A model generated the notes under the pieces. The model worked only from the letters and a program-made list of their open reading frames with translations. It did no database searches and was not told the origin of the DNA. A stretch of DNA of 64,000 nt from JACVRW01 sp963846505 (GTDB taxonomy: Bacteria > Actinomycetota > Thermoleophilia > Solirubrobacterales > Thermoleophilaceae): assembly GCA_963846505.1 (NCBI GenBank), contig CAWJWD010000004.1, positions 868,001-932,000 of the forward strand, in the 5' to 3' direction. Shown piece by piece: positions 42,257 through 50,982 of this stretch. The number at the start of each line of letters is the position of its first letter. Positions within the stretch are counted from its first letter, which is position 1. Made by a program: the position numbers and the translations under genes.

Positions 42257-43684
42257 TCAGGACAGGCCGGGGACGGCTTTGGCGGTGAGCACGCAGCCGA
42301 CCGCGACGATCAGCAGCGCCGAGGCCGCGGGCAGAGCAGTCATGACCCTCCCCGCGGCCAGGTGGGGTGGAATCAGGCGACGGGCGGACACCACGGCCAG
42401 CCCGAGGACGGTCAGCGTTCCCGCGAGGCCGAGGCTGAAGGCGACGATCAGCAGCAGGCCGAGCGCGACCTCGTGCTGCGAGATCGCGGCGAGCAGCACG
42501 ACGAGCGCCGACGGGCAGGGGATCAGCCCGGCCGCGGTGCCCATCCCGAGGATGCCGCGCCAGCCGAGCTGCTCGGGGTGGTGGTGTCCGTGGTGGCCAT
42601 GCTCGTGATGGCTGTGCCCGTGATGACCGTGCCCACCGCGCGCCGTGCGCAGCCGCGAGCGCAGCACCGCAGCGCCCACGCCCACCACCATCAAGCCGGA
42701 CACGAGCGTCAGCCACGGATAGAGGTCCTCCGGCAGCACGTACTGCGACAGCGCGAGCGTCACCAGGCCGAGGGCGAACACGCCGATCGTGTGCGTCACG
42801 GTCACGGTCGCGCCGAGCGCGACGGCGTGCCGGGCGGTCCCGCGCGTGCCGACGAGGTAGGCGGCGACCATCGCCTTGCCATGTCCGGGCGAGAGCGCGT
42901 GCAGCGCACCCCACCCGAACGCGGCCAACAGCAGCAGCGCCAGCACGCCCTTGCCGGACGCCGCGTTCTCGAACAGGCCGGCGAAGCCCTCGCTGCCCTC
43001 GGCACGGCTGGCGGAGACCTCCTGGCCCTCCCCCTTCGGTGCGATCAGCGTGCCCTCCCCTGGCCGTACGCGGAAGCTCGCGTCGCGCCGATCGAGCGGG
43101 CTCGACTGGAGGTCTTCCGGGTAGCGGCGCAGGCCGTCGGTCGGATCGCCGCTCGGCGTGCCGGTCCGTACCGCGGTCCCCTCCCCCGCCGCGGACACGA
43201 TCGCCTTCCAGCCCACGCGGCCGTCGAAGGTGCCGTCGTAGAGCTGCACGCGTCTCGCGTCGTTCACGCGCGCCCTGAGATCGACTTCGAGCCGGGTGGT
43301 GCGCAGCCCGCCGGCGCCGGCGGGGAACGTCAGCCGCGGACGGCCCAGGAGCTGGAGCGGCGTCCGCTGCCCGTTCACGGTCAGCCGCAGGCGACGGTCG
43401 ATCTCGGCGCGCTTGCGCTGCAGCAGCTCGGCGTCGGAGAGGCGGCGCTCCTGCAACGTCGGGATCTCGGCCTGGTCGAGGACGTAGCGAACGTCCACGC
43501 GGTCGGCGGAGATCCGCACCGTCGAGAGGTGGTTGATCGAGAAGTTGCCGAGCGGGTGCGCCTGCGCGCCGGGGACCAGCGCCACGAGCGCGGCGAGGGC
43601 GATCGCGATCAGCCCCGCCATGCGCCTCGCCGCCGCGCCGCCTTCGCGACGCGAGACCCGCTTCGACTCGGATGCGCGCCTCAT
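42257..43684 (-). CDS. NicO-family nickel/cobalt transporter with N-terminal extracytoplasmic domain
   Basis: A 475-residue protein. ATG 43684 overlaps the stop of the TPR gene (ATGA). A signal-like helix (residues 20-40, ending GAQA) is followed by an 'HPLGNFSINHLS' start and a 200-residue exported domain, then a six-helix membrane domain with 'GALHALSPGHGKAM' (His-Pro-Gly-His), a very His-rich loop 'GHGHHGHSHHEHGHHGHHH' and 'GLIPCPSALVVLLAA'. These are the hallmarks of NicO/RcnA-type exporters. The His-rich loop suits Ni/Co/Zn. Confidence 0.88.
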   Translation of the reverse strand: MRRASESKRVSRREGGAAARRMAGLIAIALAALVALVPGAQAHPLGNFSINHLSTVRISADRVDVRYVLDQAEIPTLQERRLSDAELLQRKRAEIDRRLRLTVNGQRTPLQLLGRPRLTFPAGAGGLRTTRLEVDLRARVNDARRVQLYDGTFDGRVGWKAIVSAAGEGTAVRTGTPSGDPTDGLRRYPEDLQSSPLDRRDASFRVRPGEGTLIAPKGEGQEVSASRAEGSEGFAGLFENAASGKGVLALLLLAAFGWGALHALSPGHGKAMVAAYLVGTRGTARHAVALGATVTVTHTIGVFALGLVTLALSQYVLPEDLYPWLTLVSGLMVVGVGAAVLRSRLRTARGGHGHHGHSHHEHGHHGHHHPEQLGWRGILGMGTAAGLIPCPSALVVLLAAISQHEVALGLLLIVAFSLGLAGTLTVLGLAVVSARRLIPPHLAAGRVMTALPAASALLIVAVGCVLTAKAVPGLS

Positions 43685-44976
43685 CCCAATGCTCCCTCGA
43701 GCTGGCGCACGTCCGACGGGGACAACGACGCGCGTCCTTCCGCCGCCAAGTGCAAGTCGCGTGCAGCGAGCCGCAACCGGCCCGTCTGCCACGCCGCGAT
43801 TCCGGCGTGGAAGCGAAACAGCGGGTCCTGCGATCCGAGCCTCAGCGCTCGCTGCGCCCAGCGCAGACCCTCGGCCGGACGGCCGGAGCGGGTCCAGGCC
43901 CAGCCGAGCGCGTCGGCCGAGCGCACGCTCGGCGCCTGGCGCCAGACGTCGCGGCCGAGCGCCACGGCGCGGGCCGGCGACCCGTGGTTGGCTTCGAACA
44001 GGACGCGCTCCGCGTCGGGCACGGCACCCGCCGCGGCCAGCAGGCGCTGTTGGGCGCGCACGACCTTGAGCTGCGCTGCGGCGGCCTCGAGGCGACCGGC
44101 CGCGCGCTCGACGTCGGCGAGCAGGGTCAGGTTCGTGGTCAGCGGCAGGCGGTCGGTCGAGCGACGCAGGCGGGCGGCGGCCGCATCGGCGTCACCGCCC
44201 GCCAGCGCCACTCGTGCGAGTCCGGCCAGTCCCTGCGGGTAGTCCGGCACCGCGGCCAGTGCCGCGCGGTAGGCGTCGCGGCCCGCGCCGGTCCGGCCGC
44301 GGCCGAGCTCCAGGTCGCCGAGTAGCACCTGGACGTAGGCGATGCTCTCGGGCGCCCCGCCCGCGGAGAGCGCGAGGCGCATGGCCTCGATGGCGCCCTC
44401 GCGATCGCCGGAGAGCTCGCGGTAGTACGAGGCGCGGGCGTAGGCGGCCAGGCCGGGCTTGTCGTCCACCAGCCGCTGGATCGAGCTGAGCGCGGCGTCG
44501 TAGCGGCCGAGCTCGATCTGGGCATCGGCGAGCACGACGTACGGTCGTGCCAGGCCGGGCTCCAGCGCGTGCGCCCGCTGGCCGAGCTGTAGCCCGGTGC
44601 GAAAGTCGTGGCGAAGGTTGGCGAGCGTGCCGGCGCCGATCACGGCGCCGAGGTTGCGCGGGTCGCGCCGCAGGGCGGCGGCGTAGGCGCGGTCGGCGCG
44701 GGAGTAGTAACCGGGGTCGCCGGTCTCGCGCGCCTGCTGGAGGAAGTCGTCGCCGAGCGCGGCGTAGGCGCTGGCATCGGCGGGGTTCGCCGCGATCGCG
44801 GCCTGCAGCTCGCGCGTGGCCTCGGCTCCGGAGCGCCCGGACACGCCGCCGAGCGACGAGGCGACGACGGACGGCGCGTCGGTCGAGCGGTTGACCAGCG
44901 TCAGCGCTGCGACCAGCGCGGCGAACACGACGAGCGGCGCGAGCAGCTTGATCAGGTTTGGCGGGGTGAAGGTCAT
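43681..44976 (-). CDS. Membrane-anchored TPR-repeat protein
   Basis: A 431-residue protein starting at ATG 44976 after GGAGGT. One N-terminal membrane helix (about 9-28) is followed by about ten TPR-like helical hairpins ('ASAYAALGDDFLQQARETGD', 'ADRAYAAALRRDPRNLGAVIGAG' and similar). Its stop overlaps the ATG of the NicO gene. Such proteins scaffold complexes; here it probably works with the DUF4331 protein and the metal transporters. Sixty-three bases separate it from the DUF4331 gene. Confidence 0.85.
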   Translation of the reverse strand: MTFTPPNLIKLLAPLVVFAALVAALTLVNRSTDAPSVVASSLGGVSGRSGAEATRELQAAIAANPADASAYAALGDDFLQQARETGDPGYYSRADRAYAAALRRDPRNLGAVIGAGTLANLRHDFRTGLQLGQRAHALEPGLARPYVVLADAQIELGRYDAALSSIQRLVDDKPGLAAYARASYYRELSGDREGAIEAMRLALSAGGAPESIAYVQVLLGDLELGRGRTGAGRDAYRAALAAVPDYPQGLAGLARVALAGGDADAAAARLRRSTDRLPLTTNLTLLADVERAAGRLEAAAAQLKVVRAQQRLLAAAGAVPDAERVLFEANHGSPARAVALGRDVWRQAPSVRSADALGWAWTRSGRPAEGLRWAQRALRLGSQDPLFRFHAGIAAWQTGRLRLAARDLHLAAEGRASLSPSDVRQLEGALG

Positions 44977-45039
44977 CGCATGGACCTCCGGGGCGGGGGC
45001 GCCCCTTGTGCCGAGGGCGCCCCCTGCCACCGGTTGAGC

Positions 45040-46524
45040 TCAGCTGCCGCCTGCTCCGACGGGCGGGTGAGCCGGCTCGACGCGCCGCGAGGGCGCGGAG
45101 TCGAAGCCGCTGTCCGGCGCGGCCACGTACGGGAACGTGGACAGGAACGGCTTGTCGTTCTGGTCCACCCCGTCTCCGAGCGGCACCTTGTTGCCCTTGA
45201 GGAAGCCGGCGACCACCTGCACCTCGATGTCGACGACGTCGTCGCCGAGGCGGCGGCCGTTCGGGAAGCCGGCGGTGTCCCCGCCGATCACGCCGAAGCG
45301 GTTCTCATTGGCTGCCGGGGGCACGCCGAGATTGATCTTCAGCGTGTCGACGGCGGGCGGGCCCTTGACGCCCTTGTGCTGGTTCAGGCCGGGTATCCCC
45401 TGGAGCAGCGCCTGCACGATGTCCGTGCGGTCGTCCTCGGGGGCTCCGACGTTGAACAGCGCGTTGAGCACGGCCGCGAGCTCGGGCTTGACGACGTACT
45501 TGCCGTAGAGCTCGGCGTCGCGGTTGGGGCTGGTGCGGTTGAACTGGTCCTTCTTGCCGAGCGGGATCACGACCTCGTTGATCAGCGGATTGCCCAGGCG
45601 CGAGACCTGGACCCACTCGTTGGCGTTCGAGCGCTTGCCGCGCTTGTGGGTGCGGTGCTTGCGCATCCCGTGCTTGCGCTTCGAGCTGATGACCGCCTCA
45701 CCGGCGACCTGGAAGCGGCGGCGCTCAGTCGACTGGTACACGCCGACGACCGCATTCTTCGCGTCCGGACCGGCGACGGACTTGCCGTCCTTGGTCACCA
45801 GCCGCTCGGGCAGCTGCAGGGCGATCGACGAGATGTTCATCCCGGAGAAGTCGTCCTTGCCCTGGCCCTGGTTGCCGGTGAGCTGGCGGACATTGAGCGC
45901 ATCGAAGGTGGCGCCGAGGTCGACGAAGAACGGGTCCTCGCGCTGGCCGACGAACACCTTCGTGCCGTCCTTCAGCGTGCGGATCGCCCCGTCGACGAAC
46001 GGCTGGTAGTTGGGGAACGTCTTCGGCCCGATATTCGGTGGCGCCACCGGCAGGCCGGTGGCGAGCACGCGCTCGCTGACGTCCACCTTCTTGCCGTGGC
46101 GGTGGTACTGCAGGCGGGTGATGCTGTAGCGCTGCAGCACGTTCAGCTTCGGATCGTCGTATCCGCTCGCACCCGGGAGCGCGTACAGAAACGAGTTCTC
46201 GTTACGGACGGTGGTGGTGAACTTGAAGCGGTAGGCGAGGTCCTTCTTGCCATCGCCGTCGTTGTCGAAATTGAGGTAATAGCGGGCGCGATCGTCGAAC
46301 CGGAAGAAGTTCGGCCCGTTGGCCGGGTTCTGTCCGGGGATCCAGTTGCCCACCACGGTCAGCGCCCCAGGCGCGTCCCTTGCGGTGAAGGCGTACAGAT
46401 CCGTGTCGTCGGCGCTCGGGTCCAGCATCGTCCCGGGCGCCTCGCGGTGGCTCGATCCGATGGCCATCGTCACGGCGATGGCCATGGCAGCGAGCGCCGC
46501 CAGGGCGAGCAGCAGCTTGCGCAT
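45040..46524 (-). CDS. Secreted DUF4331-domain protein
   Basis: A 494-residue exported protein, first gene of the operon, with AAAGGAGG upstream. The signal peptide 'KLLLALAALAAMAIAVTMAIG' is followed by the conserved 'SSHREAPGTMLDPSADDTDLYAFTA' of DUF4331 and 'YYLNFDNDGDGKKDLAYRFKF', an EF-hand-like Asp-rich segment. The Lys/His/Arg-rich insert at about residue 270-300 is variable. Function of DUF4331 proteins is unknown; they are exported, and operon context suggests metal handling. Confidence 0.88.
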   Translation of the reverse strand: MRKLLLALAALAAMAIAVTMAIGSSHREAPGTMLDPSADDTDLYAFTARDAPGALTVVGNWIPGQNPANGPNFFRFDDRARYYLNFDNDGDGKKDLAYRFKFTTTVRNENSFLYALPGASGYDDPKLNVLQRYSITRLQYHRHGKKVDVSERVLATGLPVAPPNIGPKTFPNYQPFVDGAIRTLKDGTKVFVGQREDPFFVDLGATFDALNVRQLTGNQGQGKDDFSGMNISSIALQLPERLVTKDGKSVAGPDAKNAVVGVYQSTERRRFQVAGEAVISSKRKHGMRKHRTHKRGKRSNANEWVQVSRLGNPLINEVVIPLGKKDQFNRTSPNRDAELYGKYVVKPELAAVLNALFNVGAPEDDRTDIVQALLQGIPGLNQHKGVKGPPAVDTLKINLGVPPAANENRFGVIGGDTAGFPNGRRLGDDVVDIEVQVVAGFLKGNKVPLGDGVDQNDKPFLSTFPYVAAPDSGFDSAPSRRVEPAHPPVGAGGS

Positions 46525-46614
46525 TGCGAGTCCTCCTTTAGTGTGAACGGAGGTCGGAGTGCGAGCCCGGACCTCCCTCCTGTCACACCTATTCGCGGAA
46601 GCGCAAGGAACGGA

Positions 46615-47397
46615 TCACAACGCGGGCGCAGCCGGGACCGCGCGGTCCTCACCGGCCCAGATGCCCAGCTTCAGCGCCGGCCCGAACCCGGCTTGGAGCA
46701 GCGCCCCCGCCCGGCAGCCGGGCACGCGACGGGCATGGGTGCGCAGCAGCGGCATCCCGCGCACCGTGAACCCATGGCGAGGGTGCCGCTCTGCGACGCG
46801 AGCGATGCCCTGGCGGTCCAGCTCCCAGGCGCGCAGGCCGACCACGTCGGCGATGATGCCGTCGTGAGCGAGGTACTGGACGTGGCCCTGCTCGCGGCGC
46901 ACGACCGGATTGAGGTGCAGGGTGATCGCGTCCAGGACGTCGTGGCGCAGCCCCGGCCCGAGCGGCGACTGCTCGAGCAGCTCGCCCGCGGCCTCGGCGC
47001 CGACGAGCGTGAAGCACTTGCCGGTGATCGTGTCCATCGTCCCGAACGCGTAGTCGTGCAGCATCGTCGCGGCGAACAGCGCCTCGTCGTCGCACTCGAT
47101 CCCCTCGACGACGCCGAGGGCGCGAGCGAACAGGTACGAGCGGTAGCCGTGCTCGACGACCATCGGCTCGAGCTCGGCGCACGTCTCGACCACGTCGCGC
47201 GCGAACGGCGTGTCGGGCGGCGTCAGCTGCGACGGGTCCGGTCCCCCTCCGCGCATCCCGGCGCGAGCGGCCAACAGGCGCGGCATGCCCTTGGCAGTCG
47301 TCAGCGCCATCACCGCGAAGAAGCGCGCCCGCTCGCCCCGGCCGAGGATGCCGTTGGTGCGCCGAGCCCACTCGATCGTTCCGATCTCTCCAAGCAT
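46615..47397 (-). CDS. HD-domain phosphohydrolase-like protein
   Basis: A 260-residue protein. 'VEHGYRSYLFARAL' and 'AATMLHDYAFG' give the H...HD metal motif, and 'DAITLHLNP' supplies a further His. Resembles the HD subgroup with cyanamide hydratase-like members. ATG 47397 is preferred; an upstream in-frame Met would add a poorly conserved Arg-rich stretch. Lies divergent from the secreted gene at 47488. Substrate unknown. Confidence 0.78.
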   Translation of the reverse strand: MLGEIGTIEWARRTNGILGRGERARFFAVMALTTAKGMPRLLAARAGMRGGGPDPSQLTPPDTPFARDVVETCAELEPMVVEHGYRSYLFARALGVVEGIECDDEALFAATMLHDYAFGTMDTITGKCFTLVGAEAAGELLEQSPLGPGLRHDVLDAITLHLNPVVRREQGHVQYLAHDGIIADVVGLRAWELDRQGIARVAERHPRHGFTVRGMPLLRTHARRVPGCRAGALLQAGFGPALKLGIWAGEDRAVPAAPAL

Positions 47398-47487
47398 GGC
47401 CTCGATCCTTTCGCGGCGCCGTCGTGGCGGCAAGGACGACTACCCCTCGATTTCGGACAGGGCGGAGAAGGCGGCTACCATCGCGCG

Positions 47488-48633
47488 ATGCCGCTGAGCC
47501 TGGCCCGGCCGTTGCGCACCCTGATCGCGACGGCGGCGCTGCTCGCCAGCGCCTCCATCGCCGAGGCATCCGTCCAGATCGGCCCCGACCTCTCCGTCGA
47601 GACGTGGAGCTCGTCGGTCGAGTGCAACAACACGCCGGACGGCATGCCGTGCTCGTTCATGCACGGCGCGGCGGGGACGCCGTCCTTCGCCACCGCCGCG
47701 CCGTCCAACGGCGTGATCACGGCCTTCCGCTACCGCGCGGGCTGCTGCGGCTCGGGCGGGTTGATCGAGCGCCGGCTGACGCTGCGCGTGTTCAAGCCCG
47801 GTCCCAACGACGGCACGCTCCCCTATCCGACCCGCGTCGGTGTCCGGACCGGCAACGCCCTGGTCGTCCCGGCTGGGGCGGCGCTGCTGCCGAACCCCTT
47901 CGAGGCGACTGCACGGCTGCGGATCGACGCCGGCGAGCAGCCCGGCCTCGAGGTCAGCTCGCCGATCGGCCTGCCGATCTACAACAGCAACGGCGGGACG
48001 CTGCTCTACATGCAACGCCCAGGACTGTCGATGCCGGAAGGCACGGAGGTCGGCGCCGGCACGCTTCCGGGCAACCTGCCCTTCAACGTCGTCGTCGAGC
48101 CCGACGCCGATGGCGACGGCTACGGCGACGAGACCCAGGACTGCTTCCCCGCCGACCCGGCGGCCCACGAGGGGAGCTGCGCGCCACCGGTGATCCCGCA
48201 GCAGCCGATCGACCTGCCCGCCGGCGCGGTGCCCTGCTCGAACTGCGCCCCGCCGACCAAGGTGGCGGTGCCGATCATCACCCCGCCTGCGCCCGCCGCC
48301 GTGCGCGTCACCGCCGACGGCCGCGTGCTCGTCCCGATCTCGTGCCCGCCCGGACCGACGTCGCCGTGCAAGGGCACGATCTACGTCGAGCTGCCAGCGA
48401 AGGGTTCCCGCGCCGCCGCCAAGCCGAAGGGCAAGCGCCTTGGCCAGGCCTCGTTCTCGGTCGCGCCCGGCGCCAAGAAGGCGCTGAAGGTCAAGCTGTC
48501 GCGCGCCGCCCGCTCGCTGCCACGCAAGCGCCGGCTGGTGCGGATCAGGATCGTGCCGAAGGCCGGCAAGGCCACGACGATCGCCAAGCGGCTGACGTTC
48601 GGCAAGCGCCCGGCTCGCGCCCACCGCCGCTGA
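47488..48633 (+). CDS. Secreted beta-sandwich-like protein, function unknown
   Basis: A 381-residue exported protein: signal peptide 1-28 (ending AEAS), a beta-rich domain with paired Cys ('VECNNTPDGMPCSF', 'RAGCCGSGGLI'), an Asp-rich calcium-type loop 'PDADGDGYGDETQDCFP' (about residue 205, as in thrombospondin-type Ca motifs) and a basic C-terminal domain ('SFSVAPGAKKALKVKLSRAARSLPRKR'). The last domain type also ends other secreted proteins here. Role unknown. Confidence 0.75.
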   Translation: MPLSLARPLRTLIATAALLASASIAEASVQIGPDLSVETWSSSVECNNTPDGMPCSFMHGAAGTPSFATAAPSNGVITAFRYRAGCCGSGGLIERRLTLRVFKPGPNDGTLPYPTRVGVRTGNALVVPAGAALLPNPFEATARLRIDAGEQPGLEVSSPIGLPIYNSNGGTLLYMQRPGLSMPEGTEVGAGTLPGNLPFNVVVEPDADGDGYGDETQDCFPADPAAHEGSCAPPVIPQQPIDLPAGAVPCSNCAPPTKVAVPIITPPAPAAVRVTADGRVLVPISCPPGPTSPCKGTIYVELPAKGSRAAAKPKGKRLGQASFSVAPGAKKALKVKLSRAARSLPRKRRLVRIRIVPKAGKATTIAKRLTFGKRPARAHRR

Positions 48634-48704
48634 CCCCGGGTCCATCCGCCTCGCCACCTAACGTCTCCCCCGGCCTCCTCCAAGAGGCGCACAACCAAAT
48701 AAAC

Positions 48705-48736
48705 GGCCCCGGCGCCGCTACCAACGGCCCGGGGCC
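48705..48736 (+). promoter_or_regulatory. Leader hairpin of winged-helix module, copy 2
   Basis: GGCCCCGG (48705-48712) pairs with CCGGGGCC (48729-48736) around 16 bases; AAATAAAC precedes it and AGGAAGAG (48743-48750) follows. Stem and loop length match copy 1 at 11121, while the loop sequence has changed. Confidence 0.6.
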
Positions 48737-48759
48737 CGGCACAGGAAGAGAGACTTCCC

Positions 48760-49032
48760 ATGCGCACGCAGCGTATCCCGGGCCACGAGCCCGACACCGA
48801 CCCGACCACCCTCGAGCAGGCCCTCCTCGGCCTCCTGCTCGTCGACCACGCCGGCCTCTGGAGCACCACCGAGCTCACCCGCTCGCTGATCCCCTCCAGC
48901 GGCGCCGGCCCCGACGCCACCGACGTCGAGGACGCCCTCGAAGACCTCTACGCCGCCGGACTCATCCACCGCCTCGACAGCTACGTCTTCGCCACCCGCG
49001 CCGCCCACGAGGCCGACCGCATCACCGCCTGA
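48760..49032 (+). CDS. Small winged-helix protein, module copy 2
   Basis: A 90-residue winged helix paralogous to the protein at 11176: 'LLGLLLVDHAGLWSTTELTRSLIPSS', 'DVEDALEDLYAAGLIHRLDSYVFATRAAHEADRI'. Differences are clustered in the N-terminus and turn. Both flanks carry the same hairpins as copy 1. Probably a DNA-binding regulator; whether the copies are mobile or merely duplicated cannot be told. Confidence 0.7.
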   Translation: MRTQRIPGHEPDTDPTTLEQALLGLLLVDHAGLWSTTELTRSLIPSSGAGPDATDVEDALEDLYAAGLIHRLDSYVFATRAAHEADRITA

Positions 49033-49041
49033 CCCCGACCC

Positions 49042-49071
49042 GAGCGCGCCGCCCGAGCAGCCGGCGCGCTC
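49042..49071 (+). terminator. Perfect 10-bp hairpin after the winged-helix gene, copy 2
   Basis: GAGCGCGCCG (49042-49051) and CGGCGCGCTC (49062-49071) with loop CCCGAGCAGC, followed by CAACCGGG. Same arms as at 11454 and 61293. No T-tract. Confidence 0.65.
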
Positions 49072-49261
49072 CAACCGGGAAGCGCCTGGATCGCACCCAT
49101 CACGGGCCTAATCTGCTGGCCGGCATAGAAGCACTCAGCCTCCGACGCACATGCATTCGCAGGCGCGCTGCACGTGACCTCGTCCGTCGCTTGACCCGCA
49201 CGCGCGGAACGCGTTAGCCTCGCTACGTGGGTGCCTGTGAACCAGGAGAGGATGGCCGCTG

Positions 49262-49522
49262 ATGCCGGCAACGTTTACTCATGAGTTCGTCGATCGCGAA
49301 GGATTCGAACAGGTTGTTCCCGCGCCGGGAACTGGTCCTGTGAGCGTCGTCCTCGCATCGATATGCGAAGTCAGGGGCCCAGGCGGTCGGCCATTTCAGG
49401 GTGCGGCGAGCATGGAGATTCATAACGTCGTCCCCGAGGACAATCAGGTGAGGGTACGGGGAGTCATTGGTTTTGACTCGAACCTCAGGGTCCGGCTGAA
49501 TGTCTTCAGGGCGGCTCCCTGA
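49262..49522 (+). CDS. Hypothetical 86-residue protein
   Basis: ATG 49262 follows AGGAGAGG. The product (MPATFTHEFVDREGFEQ...) has beta-type segments 'VSVVLASICEVRG', 'ASMEIHNVV', 'QVRVRGVIGFDSNLRVRLNVF', no export signal and unremarkable composition. Codon use is less GC-rich than the core genes. Sits in the variable DNA after module copy 2. Unknown family. Confidence 0.5.
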   Translation: MPATFTHEFVDREGFEQVVPAPGTGPVSVVLASICEVRGPGGRPFQGAASMEIHNVVPEDNQVRVRGVIGFDSNLRVRLNVFRAAP

Positions 49523-49818
49523 GCCAGTACCTCTGAAGCTGGTTACGAGAGACCGGCGTCAGACGCGTAACGACCTGCCTGCGCCTTGGTGAGGACGTCC
49601 AGCCACTTACGGGCAATGATTGTGCCGGCCGTAGCGCTGGGGTGGGGGCGGAACCCGATGAGGTAGAGCAGCCAGCTCACACGGCGACTGGCGAGTGCTC
49701 AAGCGCGACAGCATCGAGCGCGTCCTACAGCGTTGCTGGCAATGACAGCAACGCTTGAGGCACGGACGTGACCGGCGGCGCGGCGGCGCTATGAAGCCCG
49801 AACCGTAGAATCGCGGCC
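49523..49818. other. Intergenic stretch without a recognisable gene
   Basis: About 300 bases between the hypothetical gene and the cupin gene. GCAATGACAGCAACGC near 49739 and other short repeats are visible but none forms a convincing regulatory site or gene. Confidence 0.4.
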
Positions 49819-50220
49819 ATGCCGTTCACGCTCAAGAACCTCAGAGAGGATGCGGCGGACGTCGGGTCCAACTTCGACGGCGCGCCGGACTTGGAGTTCC
49901 GTCTCGCGACCAAGGCGCTCGAGCTCGAGCAGTCCGGCCTGAGCTATCAGCGCATCCCGCCCGACTACCGGTTCCCGTACGGCCACACGCACAAGGAGCA
50001 GGAGGAGCTGTTCGTGGTCGTGGGCGGAAGTGGGCGGATGAAGCTCGACGACGAGATCGTCGAGGTCAAGAAGTGGGACGTCGTGCGCGTCCCGCCCGGT
50101 ACGTGGCGGGGCTACGAAGCCGGGCCGCAGGGTCTCGAGATCCTCGTCTTCGGTGCGCCCAACCTCGGCGAGAACCCGCGCGACGACGTGGAGGGCCAGC
50201 GAGACTGGTGGGCTGACTGA
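49819..50220 (+). CDS. Single-domain cupin protein
   Basis: A 133-residue cupin. The metal-binding first motif is 'YGHTHKEQEELFVVVGGSGRMKLDD' (G-H-x-H...E) and the second is 'VVRVPPGTWRGYEAGPQGLEILVFG', with the first histidine of motif 2 replaced (GTWRGYE), so metal binding may differ. Conserved small cupins bind sugars, act as isomerases or regulate. No operon partner. Confidence 0.82.
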   Translation: MPFTLKNLREDAADVGSNFDGAPDLEFRLATKALELEQSGLSYQRIPPDYRFPYGHTHKEQEELFVVVGGSGRMKLDDEIVEVKKWDVVRVPPGTWRGYEAGPQGLEILVFGAPNLGENPRDDVEGQRDWWAD

Positions 50221-50291
50221 GCATCGCTCGGCCCCCAGAGACGCGGGGGAGCAAGGCTGGGGAGGCCCACCGGAAGAATTTGGGCACTGGC

Positions 50292-50927
50292 CTATTCTGC
50301 GGTACGCGCCGGGTCGAGACCGAGGACGCCGACGGCCGCGCGGGCAGCAAGCTCTTCGTCGTGTGGCTGCTTGCCGGAGAGTTCGATCACGGCGCCCTCG
50401 ATCGCGCCGAGAAAGGCGCTGGCGGTGGCCTTCTTGGGAGGGCCGGGAGGGATCGATCCGGCACGACGGCCAGCGCCGATCAACCGCGCGCAGCGCTTGA
50501 CCAGTTCACCGGTCACCCGCTCGACGGCTTCCCCGATCGGGTGCCCGGAGTCGCTGAACTCGAGCCGCAGCGCCATCACACACCGAGCCACGTCCCGGCG
50601 GCAGTAGACCGCGTGGCCGCGGGCGAGCGCGATCAGGCTCGACGCCGGGTCGGGCTGGCGCTCGGCGACGCTTCCGACCTCCTCCCCCCACGTCTGCCAC
50701 ACCCACTCGAGAACGGCAAGCGCAAGGTCTTCCTTGCCGGCGAACTGGTGGTAAAGAGCCCCGCGGGAGTAGCCAGCGTCGCGGGCAACCTGCTCAAGGA
50801 CGAGGTTGCCGTACCCATGGCGGGACAGGTGCCGCGCCGCCGACTCGAGGAGAGCCGAGCGAGAGCGTGCCCTGCGCTCCTTCTGGGTCGGCGACGACGT
50901 GCTGGTGGACGACGTGCTGGTGGACAT
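50292..50927 (-). CDS. TetR-family regulator with palindromic operator
   Basis: A 211-residue repressor: helix-turn-helix at about 30-60 ('GNLVLEQVARDAGYSRGALYHQFAGKEDLALA') and a ligand domain. Start ATG 50927 is chosen over ATG 50939; neither has a clear Shine-Dalgarno and both lie in the operator, so the transcript may be leaderless. The divergent gene at 50983 encodes a membrane protein and is the probable target. Confidence 0.82.
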   Translation of the reverse strand: MSTSTSSTSTSSPTQKERRARSRSALLESAARHLSRHGYGNLVLEQVARDAGYSRGALYHQFAGKEDLALAVLEWVWQTWGEEVGSVAERQPDPASSLIALARGHAVYCRRDVARCVMALRLEFSDSGHPIGEAVERVTGELVKRCARLIGAGRRAGSIPPGPPKKATASAFLGAIEGAVIELSGKQPHDEELAARAAVGVLGLDPARTAE

Positions 50928-50949
50928 ACGTACATGCATGTATGTATGT
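50924..50949. promoter_or_regulatory. Near-perfect 26-bp palindrome, TetR operator
   Basis: The half ACATACGTACATG is the inverse of CATGTATGTATGT with one mismatched pair, 24 of 26 bases symmetrical. It overlaps both possible starts of the TetR gene and lies 34 bases before the membrane-protein gene, so autorepression and repression of the neighbour are expected. Confidence 0.8.
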
Positions 50950-50982
50950 TAACTGGGACAGCGACCATGTGGAGGTGCCCCG

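Noticed and set aside
44608..47487. Long rightward frame across the DUF4331 operon
   Set aside because: It is antisense to the TPR, DUF4331 and HD genes, all of which have clear families; only the part from 47488 is a real gene.
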